From CBDDHT01 sp965228615 (GTDB taxonomy: Bacteria; Pseudomonadota; Alphaproteobacteria; Rhizobiales; Methyloligellaceae): a DNA stretch of 64,000 nt. Under the pieces are notes generated by a model. The model worked only from the letters and a program-made list of their open reading frames with translations. It made no database searches and had not been told where the DNA came from. Position numbers and translations under genes: made by a program. The stretch is from the NCBI GenBank assembly GCA_965228615.1, contig CBDDHT010000004.1, forward strand, positions 2,790,001 to 2,854,000, in the 5' to 3' direction. Shown one piece after another: positions 45,385 to 55,040 of the stretch (positions are counted from its first letter, which is position 1; each line of letters starts with the position of its first letter).

Positions 45385-46629
45385 ATGACAGAGAGTGCAA
45401 AACAGACCGACAAAAAGAAGGTCGGAGATCCAATAGTCTCGAGAGTGCTTCCTGATGGCCGGTTGATAGAGTTGGGTTACGATGCCAAAAACAATCGCAC
45501 GCAGCTAATTGTTGGGCAGGGAGAGAAATGGTCAGCCCTGGACAAACTGCAGTATGGAAATCAGCTCTTGATTCCATACAGTCCCAAAAACAATCTGATC
45601 CGACACAACGTGGTGTTGTTACCTACAGAACCAGAGCCCTACGACAGCCAAGAGCAGCTGATCAGCGAGATTAGAGCTTACCTGCGTCGTTATGTAGATC
45701 TCCCTGAGGATTTTGAAACAGTAGCTGCCTACTATGCCCTCTTCACCTGGGTTTATGATCGGTTCAATGAGGTGCCGTATCTCAGGCTGACGGGTGACTT
45801 TGGTACGGGGAAAACGCGGTTCCTTCTCGTACTAGGCTCCATTGTCTACAAACCGATGTTTGCCAGTGGTGCCTCAACCATCTCACCAATCTTTCATGGA
45901 TTGGATAGTTTCCGTGGAACTCTGGTCATGGATGAAGCAGATTTCCGCTTCTCTGATGAGAAATCGGATGTCGTAAAGATACTCAACAACGGAAACGTTG
46001 CGGGATTTCCCATCCTTCGTTGCCAGGCCAATGACAACAAAGAGTTTAGCCCCAAAGCCTTTAATGTCTTTGGACCAAAGATCGTAGCTACTCGGGGCCA
46101 CTACGAGGACCCTGCCTTGGAGAGCCGATTCATTACATGCAATTCCTCGGGACGTTCTCTGCGGTCAGACATCCCAATCAATCTGGAGGAGAAGTACAAG
46201 GATGAGGCCCAACGACTACGTAACAAACTGCTGGCATATAGGCTAAGAAAGTGGTCTGACGTCGCGATTAAGCCAGAGCTTAGAGTGCGCAATTTAGAAT
46301 CGAGGGTAAATCAGATTTTTTTGCCAATTCTATCGATAATCCAAGACAATCAAAGCTTATTTCAGATAGTACGATTTGCAGTTAGAAGCCACGAAACCAT
46401 CCGCTCTTATCGCGAAATTGCGCCGGAGAAAAGAATCTCAGAGATTATATCTGAGCTTCAAGACAATACGAGCGATCCTATATCGGTTGGTTTGATCGCA
46501 GATGAATTTCGTAGACGTCATAGCGAAGACTTTCGGAACAGAATCACGAACAAGTGGATCGGTAGTCTTTTGAGGACGAAATTGCACTTGAGAACTCGGA
46601 AAAACCGTGGTGTGTATGTCATTGAATGA
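45385..46629 (+). CDS. P-loop ATPase, primase/helicase-like
   Basis: The 414-residue protein has Walker A G-D-F-G-T-G-K-T near 133-140 and Walker B T-L-V-M-D-E-A-D-F near 177. A G-F-P-I-L-R-C segment follows, then a conserved R in E-S-R-F-I-T. This pattern resembles the ATPase half of plasmid and phage primase-helicase proteins and DUF3631/YfjI-like replicative proteins, though no primase domain is seen. It may help the element replicate. No clear ribosome site lies before ATG 45385. Confidence 0.65.
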   Translation: MTESAKQTDKKKVGDPIVSRVLPDGRLIELGYDAKNNRTQLIVGQGEKWSALDKLQYGNQLLIPYSPKNNLIRHNVVLLPTEPEPYDSQEQLISEIRAYLRRYVDLPEDFETVAAYYALFTWVYDRFNEVPYLRLTGDFGTGKTRFLLVLGSIVYKPMFASGASTISPIFHGLDSFRGTLVMDEADFRFSDEKSDVVKILNNGNVAGFPILRCQANDNKEFSPKAFNVFGPKIVATRGHYEDPALESRFITCNSSGRSLRSDIPINLEEKYKDEAQRLRNKLLAYRLRKWSDVAIKPELRVRNLESRVNQIFLPILSIIQDNQSLFQIVRFAVRSHETIRSYREIAPEKRISEIISELQDNTSDPISVGLIADEFRRRHSEDFRNRITNKWIGSLLRTKLHLRTRKNRGVYVIE

Positions 46630-46705
46630 AACAGGGCGAATTGATTTGACAGAGCACTCCTGCCTGTATAATGGAGAAAAAACTACTTACATACTTATAG
46701 TGACA

Positions 46706-46909
46706 TTATTTATTTAGGGTTTTAGTCATCAAAAAAGGGATTGCTAAAATAATCAACGACCCAATAAACTGAATTTCTATTTTGTATTCCATTACAATAA
46801 ATTTGTCCGTCAAAACGATCCATACTATAAGCACTATTGCAAACAAGCAAAAAGTTAGGCTATTTCTACGAAATTGAATTAATATTACTGTTTTAGACTT
46901 GTTTTCCAC
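46706..46909 (-). CDS. Tiny two-helix membrane protein downstream of tpsA
   Basis: The 67-residue frame begins at a GTG at 46909 and has two hydrophobic segments, about 17-35 and 46-60. It starts 12 bases after the tpsA stop on the same strand. There is no good ribosome site, so translation would rely on coupling. Position and size suit an immunity protein or a small partner, but this is inference. Confidence 0.35.
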   Translation of the reverse strand: MENKSKTVILIQFRRNSLTFCLFAIVLIVWIVLTDKFIVMEYKIEIQFIGSLIILAIPFLMTKTLNK

Positions 46910-46921
46910 TTATATATTGTA

Positions 46922-49900
46922 TTAAAATGGATAATAACTTGCAAATCGTACGCCAAAGCTATTTTTTGCAGTTTGCAATCTGGCAATTATTTCGGGCCCT
47001 GATATCTCCAAAAATTCTCGGATCAGGAACTCCTGCCTCTTCGTTAGACCACCACGTGCAAGCCGCTTGGCATAATTGATCATCGCATCTAGGACCTGCT
47101 GCTCTTGTTCGCTCAGAAGGTCTTTGCCTCCAGCCTCCTCAAAATCGTTGATTGCCTTATGCATTTCGACTAGGTCAGCCGCCAATATCTGAATTGCTTG
47201 GGCGGAAGCACCAATTAGACCGAAATTTCTCGACGCATACAGAACCTTGAAAGAACGAACACCCATTCTCAGGGCGACTTTTCCTTCGACAGTGTGAATG
47301 CGAGGTTCAAGGATTGCTTCAAAGAGATCTGCTGCCAGTGTAAAAGCAGCGGAACCAGCAGCACTATTTACGAAACTCTCGCTTGAGTACCTACGCTCAA
47401 CAACTTTGCGAGTTATGTGACGACCTTCCTTGCTAACAGCAAATGCAAGAATATTCTTTATGTCAACGCTCAAATAACCGCCATTTGATAAATGACTTGC
47501 AATAGAAGAAAGGGCGTCAGAAACTAATACTGTCGCTGCGCTTTGTGGTATTCCGAATGAGTCCTCCAATAATTTTTGGAATTCTTTCTCAAGCGTGAAC
47601 TTGGAGTTTTTACTTTCGCGCTGATGTCTTTCTACCTGGCGAAATTCTCGTTCGATTCGAATTTCAGACGAGGTATCTGCCTGACTAGTTGCCTCTCGTA
47701 AAGCGTCGTCAATTGCACGGGTCGCTTCAGAACGTGTCTGTACGAACAGAGTTTCTAAAAAACTGGGCTGGTTCGTTATGTTGAGCGAACCGCTGTAAAC
47801 GATTTCAGGAGTACTGTTTTGAAGAGAACCGAGACCCACTGAGATTTCGGTTGGGGGCGCCCCGCCAACCAAGTCTATCGTGACCCCTCCTAGGGCAAAG
47901 ATCGAATAGTCTTCAAGGTTGATGGTTCCAGGCCCCGCCGGAGGATTGGCACGGCGTATCGTTACACTCCCTGCACCAGCATCAATAACGAAGAAATCAG
48001 GGGGTCGCGGGTTCCCTGGTGGGCCTGAGAGGATTTCGGGAAATGAAGCACCATTGGTTAGATTGATCACTACATCACCACCGTTGGTTCGGATGCCGGA
48101 TCTGTCAGGGAGAAAATCTAGTGCTGAGATCTCAAGGCTACCGCCATTTGTGACGATAGCTGGGTTGAATTCTGGAATACCAGGTAATCCAACGTTGCCG
48201 CCGCTAGTTGGGTCTATATTTCCATTAAGGATGATGTTCAGCTTCCCGGACGTCGAAGTTATTGCTGTGGGTATCGTTGGACTTCCACCAGGTATGAGGA
48301 TACCGCTATGAGCTAGCAAACTTAAGGTGGCGTCACCTCCGGCAGTTTTGTTTATTGATGTCCTAACTGTGATATCGCCAAAGCCGGGCACGTTGGATGG
48401 GCCAGTTTGGATGGTTACGTTTGTACCGGTATTCAGTGCAGCTTCGATGCTGCTGGCGGTGATGATACTGTTTGTGTTTCCCGGGTCGAAGAATCCACCA
48501 ACGATATTGGTACCGCCGCTGTCAATGGTCACGTTTGCAGGGTCAAGCAGCCATGTCCCAGAAATTCCATTGGCACTGCTGACATCAACAATCCCAAGCG
48601 AAGCTAGGCGTTGCTTCCCTGACGTCTCAATAAACCCACCGTCACCACCGAGCTTCCCGCCTCGAGCTGTCAGCGTAGCTTCAGTGGCAGTAGCATTATC
48701 CGACCAGACAATAATCTTGCCGCCATCACCTTCGTAGAGAGCATCGGCATTGATGCTCACGGAATGCAGCAGGGCAACTTCCAAGGCCGTAGGAACTTTG
48801 AAAGACTCGATTGGGATTCGGTGTTTAGCGATGGTCTCGTGATCACCCTTTCCACCGAGATAGTCGCCACCAATCAAGACCCTACCGCCACCGGCGTAGC
48901 CAGAAGCATCAATACCGAGATCCGCTATCGTTAGCACTTCACCAGTAATGAGAACGAGACCGCCTTTCTCGTCTTTGTTTTTGCCTGAGACATCCAGCTT
49001 GCCAGAAACACGAACAATCTGTTTGGGGGCGTCGACGGCCTTGGTATCCGCGGTCTGTCCGCCTAGAATGATCTTACCGTTACGCTCGGCAACACTTCGC
49101 GCTTCAATAATCCCCGTGTTATTGATCACCGAATTGACCGCTGTCCGAGCTGTTGCAGCGCTTAGTGCCACTATCCCCCCATCAGCAGTAATCCGCCCTT
49201 CATTCTTGACCAAATCAGCGACCGTCAGACCAGTGGCAACGTCAATCACGTCTTGGGTAATCTCATCACCAATCGCTAGATTGACGAGACCGTCCCCGAA
49301 AAGATCCAGCGTGAACTGATTAGCGGAGGCCAAAGAGACTTTGCCGAGTCGGGCTGAGATTACGCCTTGGTTACGAACGCCGGGAGCAACGAAGGCACCG
49401 ATGCCATGGTCTTTGATGGTAATGTTGCCTTGATTGACGATTGAGGCGCTGGGCTTACCTGGAATGCTGAAATTGAAATTGCCGGCCATGAAATCAGAAT
49501 TGCTGATGTCGCTGGTAGTCGCTACCAGCCCTCCAACATCTACCTGAGAGTTGGGGCCAAATAGGATGCCGTCTGGATTGACAAGCATCACCGTGCCGTT
49601 GGCATGTAGCGTACCCATGATTCGGGATGGGTCCTGACTCCCAACCACTCGATTGAGAATTACCGAACTACTATTTGGTTGAAGAAAACGCGTTGTCTCA
49701 CCGGCATCAATGTTGAAGCTATGCCAATCGATGATCGCCTTAGACGAGAATTGATTGACGGTAAGCGTATTGGGATCTGTGGTGCTGATAGTCGCTTGAC
49801 CGCCTACAACCTGACCACCTTGTGGGTTTGCGGCTGCAGAACCAGCGAAGCAGCATAAACTTGAGAGCACGCCAACCAGGGCACTCGTCTGCTTGAGACG

Positions 49901-49936
49901 CTGGGAGAGCGTTTTCAAATATATACGGTTTCGCAT
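46922..49936 (-). CDS. Filamentous-haemagglutinin-type secreted exoprotein (TpsA)
   Basis: The 1004-residue protein has an extended signal peptide (to about residue 36, ending A-A-A) and a TPS domain at about 40-290 with V-N-P-D-G-I-L-F-G at 119-127. A beta-helix-like middle follows with many G/N-rich turns (about 290-720). From about 735 the sequence changes to a 270-residue charged helical region unlike adhesins. It is secreted through the TpsB pore encoded just upstream. GGGAG stands before the ATG. The role may be adhesion, or delivery of the C-terminal region. Confidence 0.85.
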   Translation of the reverse strand: MRNRIYLKTLSQRLKQTSALVGVLSSLCCFAGSAAANPQGGQVVGGQATISTTDPNTLTVNQFSSKAIIDWHSFNIDAGETTRFLQPNSSSVILNRVVGSQDPSRIMGTLHANGTVMLVNPDGILFGPNSQVDVGGLVATTSDISNSDFMAGNFNFSIPGKPSASIVNQGNITIKDHGIGAFVAPGVRNQGVISARLGKVSLASANQFTLDLFGDGLVNLAIGDEITQDVIDVATGLTVADLVKNEGRITADGGIVALSAATARTAVNSVINNTGIIEARSVAERNGKIILGGQTADTKAVDAPKQIVRVSGKLDVSGKNKDEKGGLVLITGEVLTIADLGIDASGYAGGGRVLIGGDYLGGKGDHETIAKHRIPIESFKVPTALEVALLHSVSINADALYEGDGGKIIVWSDNATATEATLTARGGKLGGDGGFIETSGKQRLASLGIVDVSSANGISGTWLLDPANVTIDSGGTNIVGGFFDPGNTNSIITASSIEAALNTGTNVTIQTGPSNVPGFGDITVRTSINKTAGGDATLSLLAHSGILIPGGSPTIPTAITSTSGKLNIILNGNIDPTSGGNVGLPGIPEFNPAIVTNGGSLEISALDFLPDRSGIRTNGGDVVINLTNGASFPEILSGPPGNPRPPDFFVIDAGAGSVTIRRANPPAGPGTINLEDYSIFALGGVTIDLVGGAPPTEISVGLGSLQNSTPEIVYSGSLNITNQPSFLETLFVQTRSEATRAIDDALREATSQADTSSEIRIEREFRQVERHQRESKNSKFTLEKEFQKLLEDSFGIPQSAATVLVSDALSSIASHLSNGGYLSVDIKNILAFAVSKEGRHITRKVVERRYSSESFVNSAAGSAAFTLAADLFEAILEPRIHTVEGKVALRMGVRSFKVLYASRNFGLIGASAQAIQILAADLVEMHKAINDFEEAGGKDLLSEQEQQVLDAMINYAKRLARGGLTKRQEFLIREFLEISGPEIIARLQTAKNSFGVRFASYYPF

Positions 49937-49947
49937 CTGCTTGCTCC

Positions 49948-51660
49948 CTACCTATCTGCCGTCAATCGAAAGAACACTCTTCGATCATCCTGATCGATGA
50001 TGCTCTGTGGCTCATCGACAGTCGTTGAGAACATAAGTTCTCCAGAGAGCCATGCGCGTCCTGCTCGAAAGCCAAAGCCCAGGGAAGATGCATCATCCTC
50101 TCGGGCAGTGCCTAAAGGTGCATTCTTGTTCCAAATCTTGCCGTAGTCAGCGAAGGTGAAGAACTGAGCGTAGTCCAATGACCGAGGGCCCCTTGGGCCC
50201 TGTGCCATTAAGTTGTAACGAAGCTCAGCCAGGGCCAGGAGGCATTGGTCTCCGGTGATGATCGAGGGATCAAAGCCCCGCCCATAGCTGGTACCGCCAT
50301 AACCGCATTCCTGAGACGAAAGCAGAGCATCAGGTGTTAGCTGGCCATGGGCTGCGAGAAAGAACTGATGCTTGCTGGTCAGGGTCTGAAGGCGAGATGC
50401 CTCGATTGTGGTTCTGAAGAAGTCCACCTTCCCATTGAGCCGCGAAGCAGTGGGGTTGTTGTTTTTGGTACTGCCGAGTCCCTCAATACCCTGATGTGCA
50501 GTGAGTGTTAGCTGATTGACGCCCTTGCGCTCATCAGCTCGGTCAAAGGAAAGTTCTGCCCTGATGATACGCAGGCGATCGCGCGTGGATGTCTGATTGA
50601 GAAGCAGAGACTCGGAATTCTTGAAATCGAATGCCACCGTTCCAAAGAGATTCTTTGGTCGGGTACGGATCAAGGGTCGGACCAATTCTGTCGTAAAATT
50701 GAGGCTCTTGGTCTCGACCTCAAGCTGGCGCAAGACCGCAGTCCCCGGCTCACCCAATGAGCCATTGGCTCTAAGATTCAGAGTCAGACCTTCAGGCGTT
50801 AGTACCGACTGCAGGTGACCGGTTAGGTAGTGAAGCTCGGGCCGTGTTGTCTGATCGTCACCTGGGCCAGCTGTCACATAGCCCAAGGACAAAGATCCAT
50901 GCCGACGAAACAGGTTCGACACCGTACCAAAGCTATAAGCTTGGAGCGGGCCACTACCATCAGTGCCGCGATTATCTAAACTGAGAGATGCGTCGAAAAC
51001 CTTGCTCTCAAGCTCTAGAATCATGGTCGAAGCCCCTGGATTGGACTCAGAGGCTTTGAGGGTTGAACGAAAGGTCAAACCTGGCAGGTCGTTTGCCAAG
51101 AGCAGATATCGCTCAATGGTCGCTGCCGTGATCGGCCGTTCTCTAGTGATTTGGCGGGCGTAATGAGAGAAATAGTCGCGATAGCGCTTGACCTCATCCG
51201 GCCATATGACCCGGTCGATATACCCTTCGACAACATGGAGCCTGATAACCGCCCCGGCTTTGTTCAACTCCTGCGGAGGAACAATCACGCGAGATAGGAG
51301 GAATCCGTTTTTGCCGTAGAGTGTGGTGATCTGTGCTGCGATATCGAAGACATCAGCTAGCGAAATCGTCTTGCCAAGCAGGCCTGCATACAGCTCCCGG
51401 AAGTCGACTGCTGAGAAAACAGTGCTTCCTGTGACCTGTATGTCATTGAGAAGGAGTTTGATTGAGCGCGCTTGAGCTGGAGCCATTGTGCTTTCAAGGC
51501 CACGCAAGAGCCTCGGGGTAGATCTCGGTCCAGCTGTTTCTTGGAAGCGTTGTTCGATCTGGCCAGGTTGATCACCGCCAGGAAGCTGCTGAGCATGGAC
51601 AACTGTTAACTGCCCGAGCCAAAAAAGGCAGAATCCTGCCCATACGCAAATACACCGCAC
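49948..51660 (-). CDS. Two-partner secretion pore (TpsB / ShlB-FhaC-HecB family)
   Basis: The 570-residue outer-membrane protein has a signal peptide ending V-H-A-Q and POTRA-like domains at about 65-220 (I-Q-V-T-G-S-T-V-F then V-V-E-G-Y-I-D-R-V). A beta-barrel follows with a G-R-G-F-D-P motif near 465, the counterpart of the VRGY tetrad that guides secretion. The start is a GTG at 51660. It lies 11 bases before tpsA and exports that protein. Confidence 0.88.
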   Translation of the reverse strand: MRCICVWAGFCLFWLGQLTVVHAQQLPGGDQPGQIEQRFQETAGPRSTPRLLRGLESTMAPAQARSIKLLLNDIQVTGSTVFSAVDFRELYAGLLGKTISLADVFDIAAQITTLYGKNGFLLSRVIVPPQELNKAGAVIRLHVVEGYIDRVIWPDEVKRYRDYFSHYARQITRERPITAATIERYLLLANDLPGLTFRSTLKASESNPGASTMILELESKVFDASLSLDNRGTDGSGPLQAYSFGTVSNLFRRHGSLSLGYVTAGPGDDQTTRPELHYLTGHLQSVLTPEGLTLNLRANGSLGEPGTAVLRQLEVETKSLNFTTELVRPLIRTRPKNLFGTVAFDFKNSESLLLNQTSTRDRLRIIRAELSFDRADERKGVNQLTLTAHQGIEGLGSTKNNNPTASRLNGKVDFFRTTIEASRLQTLTSKHQFFLAAHGQLTPDALLSSQECGYGGTSYGRGFDPSIITGDQCLLALAELRYNLMAQGPRGPRSLDYAQFFTFADYGKIWNKNAPLGTAREDDASSLGFGFRAGRAWLSGELMFSTTVDEPQSIIDQDDRRVFFRLTADR

Positions 51661-51778
51661 ACCAAAGCCCGCCCACGCAACGCGTTACTCATACACCAAT
51701 GCTGCTAAAGGCAGAGAGTAAGGGCGAATACGGATCAAATATGTCCCTTGAGCCACATGTGACGAAATTCACTCATTC

Positions 51779-51796
51779 TGTGACAAATATATCACA
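51779..51796. promoter_or_regulatory. Palindrome upstream of tpsB
   Basis: TGTGA and TCACA face each other across eight bases (18 bases total), within about 135 bases of the tpsB start. It is CRP-like in arms but two bases wider than the usual six-base spacer, so a CRP site is only weakly suggested. Confidence 0.3.
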
Positions 51797-51892
51797 AACA
51801 GGCAACGGTAGTATTGAATGGATGAGGGTATGGGAGTTGTGCGGGAAACCAACCTGATTGCTGGAAACTGCTATGGCAAAGAGCGTTTGAGA

Positions 51893-52210
51893 TCAGGCAA
51901 AGCGCTTCCAGCTGCCGTCAGCATGCAGCTCAAAAAAGCGACAAGGCCGGCCATTGATGGTCCGCATTTTCTCCACTAACCGAGCGTCCTCCAGCACGTT
52001 CAGTTTGTACATCACATCAATCCAACCATTTACACATTCAAGCTCGGTCTCGATGGTGTAGGCATCCATGTCAGGAAGCCAGTGGAAGAGAAAATGAACA
52101 GCTGCAGTGTCTTTGTCGGTGCGTTGTGCCGTCACTGAGAAATACGAGAACTCTTTGGTCAGGGGTGTGGATTGGATCTCATAGGGCTTGAACCATTCCT
52201 TCCCCTGCAT
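51893..52210 (-). CDS. Hypothetical small protein
   Basis: The 105-residue protein has no membrane segment or signal peptide. F-L-F-H-W-L-P-D-M and C-V-N-G-W-I-D are distinctive but no family is recognised. GAGAG precedes the ATG. It follows the gene at 52218 by seven bases on the same strand, so they form an operon. Confidence 0.6.
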   Translation of the reverse strand: MQGKEWFKPYEIQSTPLTKEFSYFSVTAQRTDKDTAAVHFLFHWLPDMDAYTIETELECVNGWIDVMYKLNVLEDARLVEKMRTINGRPCRFFELHADGSWKRFA

Positions 52211-52217
52211 AGCTCTC

Positions 52218-52520
52218 TTATGCCTTTAATGTCCTGCCCATGCGTGTGCTTTCATTCAAATAGTCCACGACGACCTTGTCACTCATATTTTCAAGCTTAA
52301 TCTTGCCTTTCAACATGTGCCCACAAAATGACTGCTCCATCAGATAGTACTCCACGGTCCGCATGTTCGCATCTGTCGCGATTTCAAAGTAGCAGCCTGG
52401 ATGTTTGGCCCTATGGACTCTGGCAGCTTGGTCTGCCTCGTCGAAGCTGTCGTGTGCTGAGATTTTCTCGGTTGTCATCTCCTCCGAAAGCGTCACGACG
52501 TAGTGCGTACCGTTTTCCAT
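52218..52520 (-). CDS. Hypothetical small protein
   Basis: The 100-residue protein starts with a strong CAGGAGG ribosome site and has an N-terminal part (M-E-N-G-T-H-Y-V-V-T-L) that could be a small beta sheet, followed by helices. It is first in a two-gene operon. The function is unknown. Confidence 0.62.
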   Translation of the reverse strand: MENGTHYVVTLSEEMTTEKISAHDSFDEADQAARVHRAKHPGCYFEIATDANMRTVEYYLMEQSFCGHMLKGKIKLENMSDKVVVDYLNESTRMGRTLKA

Positions 52521-52666
52521 GTCTAAGCCTCCTGGTCAGAATCACTTCGCATCGATCGATGATGAGCTTGGCAGTTGAGCGTTAATGTTTAGCAATTGAG
52601 ATTGTCGGAAATCGAATGCGCACTCTTTGGCACGATACGAATGCAGCTCACACCTCAACCAGGTAG

Positions 52667-52787
52667 ACTTAGTAGACATAGTAGACTTGGCTCGGAGAGC
52701 CGGTCCCCCGAGAGACGTTACCTAGAAACAAGGTCAAAACAGGGTGCCGGCCTCCTTACGAAGTCCCCAACGTCTCCTAAGTCTACC
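52667..52787. repeat. 121-base repeat, copy 1 (terminal inverted repeats, 9-base GTAGAC spacing)
   Basis: This block is nearly identical to 56951-57071 (three differences seen). Including five bases to the left, the ends are a perfect inverted repeat, GGTAGACTTAG at 52662 and CTAAGTCTACC at 52777. The left side carries three GTAGAC units spaced nine bases apart, with partly matching units inverted on the right. An inner CTCGG/CCGAG stem adds structure. It looks like a MITE-type or resolvase-type element that bounds the bactofilin cassette. Confidence 0.8.
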
Positions 52788-53048
52788 TTCGCTCACACTT
52801 GGTTTCATTGGCATAGACAAGCCCCTCTTGGTCGATCATTTTGAGGCTCAACCACAGACCCATTAGTCGGCCGTTAAGAAGCCCCCCAGAGCGTTGACAC
52901 CGGTGCAAGGGAGCAGTGAATCGTTCTGATAGTTTGGTGCAGAAGGATCACCATCTTTTTCTAGGGAAGACCTTGGTTGGGCCTAGCTTCCAATGGACAC
53001 GAGGGCGATCTGGCGGAAACCGTTCTCACACCGAAGGAGCCGCTGGGT
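52788..53048. other. Intergenic region next to repeat, no gene
   Basis: About 260 bases between the repeat and the bactofilin stop. A short plus-strand open frame has no ribosome site and is rejected. Counting the repeat and the stretch from 52521, about 530 bases here hold no protein gene. Confidence 0.35.
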
Positions 53049-53540
53049 TTAGCCCGTGCGTGACCACTGAATGGGATCGACGGGCATTTGTTGGTCTGGC
53101 GCCGCGGGCCGATTAGGTTCTGAACGCGGTTGCGGCTGTTGGGATTGTTCGGGCGGCCTTGATTGCGGGGGTATTTGAGTCTGCTCCATTTGAGGCGCTG
53201 TTGATTGCACCTGCGTGGGGTTTTCCGAGCGTCGAACGTCACCCTCGAAAAATGCGCCACTTTCGATGCTAAGCGACGAGTGATAGATATCGCCATTAAC
53301 CTGTGCTTTGGATCGAAGAATGACCTGCTTGCTTCGTATCGATCCATCGATACGGCTATCGATATCTACGCTTTCACAAAAGACATCTCCGTGGATGTGC
53401 CCCGGTTGCGATACCGTTAGATTGCGGCAGTGCAATTGCCCTTGAATCTGACCGTTCACTTCCAGCGCTCCTGCACAAGAAACGTTACCGGTGATGATCA
53501 TACCCTCGTCGATAATCGACTTGCTCTGTTTCTTTGCCAT
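53049..53540 (-). CDS. Bactofilin (polymer-forming cytoskeletal protein), copy 1
   Basis: The 163-residue protein has the bactofilin core at about 10-105, with repeating beta-helix turns such as I-T-G-N-V-S-C-A-G-A-L-E-V-N-G and I-D-G-S-I-R-S. Such proteins form non-polar filaments attached to the membrane. The tail from about 110 is Pro/Gln-rich and disordered. A bactofilin on a mobile element is unusual. A GAGGA lies upstream. Confidence 0.85.
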   Translation of the reverse strand: MAKKQSKSIIDEGMIITGNVSCAGALEVNGQIQGQLHCRNLTVSQPGHIHGDVFCESVDIDSRIDGSIRSKQVILRSKAQVNGDIYHSSLSIESGAFFEGDVRRSENPTQVQSTAPQMEQTQIPPQSRPPEQSQQPQPRSEPNRPAAPDQQMPVDPIQWSRTG

Positions 53541-53755
53541 ACCAAACGGTTTCCTCTGAGCGCGTCACCCGGATATCCCGTAGTAGGACGTTTTGCCGTG
53601 CGGGACCATTGACGGTTTTGAGGATGTGGAAAACAATCGCCAATGAGTTTTACAGAGAGGCGGAATGGCATTGCAAACAACAGGTAGTCCCAATATTTTT
53701 TAGTGACGATCAATCTTTCTTGTCAGTCCGTTTACCGTTGGTAAATTTGCAGCGT

Positions 53756-54163
53756 TCATGGGTTGGGCACCTGGAAGTGGATAGCAAAATCTTTGTCGAT
53801 CACAGCAAATGCACCGGCATAGATTGCGTCAGCTGTACTGCTTACATTGATATACATTTCTTCGGCTCCATCCGTGCAGAGACGTCTGGTCGCAATGCCC
53901 GTTTGCTGGTCGAACTTCATATTGCCCAATCCTATGTTTGGAGTGCCATTACTTGACCTGTGAAGCGCACCTTCTGCATCAGGTACAGGATTGCCGCTTT
54001 TATACTTTAAGCTGACAGTCAATTTGAAACAACGAAGCTTGATCTCGCAAGGAGTCTTGGGGCAATTCGCACCTGGATGAGGATTCATGTGTTTGTCGGC
54101 CAATACTGCTGCGCTCGACACAAGGGCGGCAAACAGCGAAAAAGTGACTATCAGGAATTTCAT
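53756..54163 (-). CDS. Hypothetical secreted protein
   Basis: The 135-residue protein has a signal peptide (M-K-F-L-I-V core, ending V-L-A-D). Its mature part has five Cys (such as N-C-P-K-T-P-C and L-R-C-F), suggesting disulfides outside the cytoplasm. A GGGGG precedes the start. The function is unknown. It is inside the cassette bounded by 121-base repeats. Confidence 0.62.
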   Translation of the reverse strand: MKFLIVTFSLFAALVSSAAVLADKHMNPHPGANCPKTPCEIKLRCFKLTVSLKYKSGNPVPDAEGALHRSSNGTPNIGLGNMKFDQQTGIATRRLCTDGAEEMYINVSSTADAIYAGAFAVIDKDFAIHFQVPNP

Positions 54164-54620
54164 TCTGTACCCCCTTCAACAATATGACTCACAGTATGCA
54201 ACACAAAAAATACTATGGATACACTGGGACAATCAGAGGCGGTATCCGCATATTCGCAATGATGCATAGCTGTCAATCTCTGGATTTTTTACACGTCACT
54301 CGACACTGGTGTTCGCATTCGTTTGGTACACAGTGAACTAATCCAACGATGCTAAGTGCCAGACTTACAATCGTGATTTGCCAATGAACCCATCAGTCTA
54401 ACGTCTAGGAAAAATGCATTTTTGCTGCGTAAGTCGCATTGGAATGGCCGACACTAGATTCTGGTTTCCAAACGTGGCTAGAGATTGCCGCCCGACCTTC
54501 GTGTCTGATACAAATCGCAATGTCACCTCTGTACCTCTAAGTAGGACTCTTTCGGTCACAGCGACGAGTTTCTTTGAATGACTCCTCAGAAATCCTTCTA
54601 TCCAGATGTTTTCACTCCAA
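54164..54620. other. Intergenic region, no convincing gene
   Basis: A 457-base divergent stretch. A minus-strand frame of 84 codons at 54398-54652 overlaps the XRE gene start, lacks a ribosome site and was not accepted. The region likely carries promoters for the leftward secreted protein and the XRE regulator. Confidence 0.35.
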
Positions 54621-55040
54621 ATGGCACGTAATTTCACTGACCCGATAGACACTCACGTCGGACACAGGCTGCGCATGCGTAGACAATCTATTGGCATGAG
54701 CCAATCTAGTTTGGGCGGAGCAGTTCGTCTGACTTTCCAGCAGATCCAAAAATACGAAAAGGGCGTGAACCGAATTAGTGCAAGTTGCCTTTTTCAACTT
54801 TCACAGGTGCTTGATGTTCCGGTCCAGTTCTTCTTCGACGGCTCCCCAATAGACAATGCCAAAACTGACATCGAATCAGCGCCTGAGATGTCAACAAACG
54901 AATTTTCCATCACTCACGACGGGTTGGAGATGAACAGACATTTTGTGGAAATTTCGGATCAGGGCATTCGCCAGCGCATCATCAATCTAGTGCGAGCGCT
55001 GGCGAATGAAGAGCCGACTACCATCGACATCGTTGATTGA
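54621..55040 (+). CDS. XRE-family regulator
   Basis: The 139-residue protein has the rhizobial XRE pattern: P-I-D-T-H-V-G-H-R-L-R-M-R-R, M-S-Q-S-S-L-G-G, then F-Q-Q-I-Q-K-Y-E-K-G-V-N-R-I-S-A-S. Its helix-turn-helix lies at about 15-75. The ATG at 54621 fits the family; another lies at 54606. It may control the cassette it is part of. The target is unknown. Confidence 0.82.
   Translation: MARNFTDPIDTHVGHRLRMRRQSIGMSQSSLGGAVRLTFQQIQKYEKGVNRISASCLFQLSQVLDVPVQFFFDGSPIDNAKTDIESAPEMSTNEFSITHDGLEMNRHFVEISDQGIRQRIINLVRALANEEPTTIDIVD

Noticed and set aside
51779..51796. CRP binding site
   Set aside because: The arms fit TGTGA/TCACA but the spacer is eight bases, not six, so it is reported only as a palindrome.
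46706..52520. Full contact-dependent inhibition (cdi) locus
   Set aside because: TpsB and TpsA are clear, but no VENN motif, repeated toxin tails or convincing immunity gene was found; kept only as a hypothesis.
52916..53116. Plus-strand open frame next to the first 121-base repeat
   Set aside because: No ribosome site or recognisable sequence, and its 3' part overlaps the bactofilin gene antisense.
54398..54652. Minus-strand frame of 84 codons
   Set aside because: It overlaps the start of a clear XRE gene, has no ribosome site and no recognisable motif.
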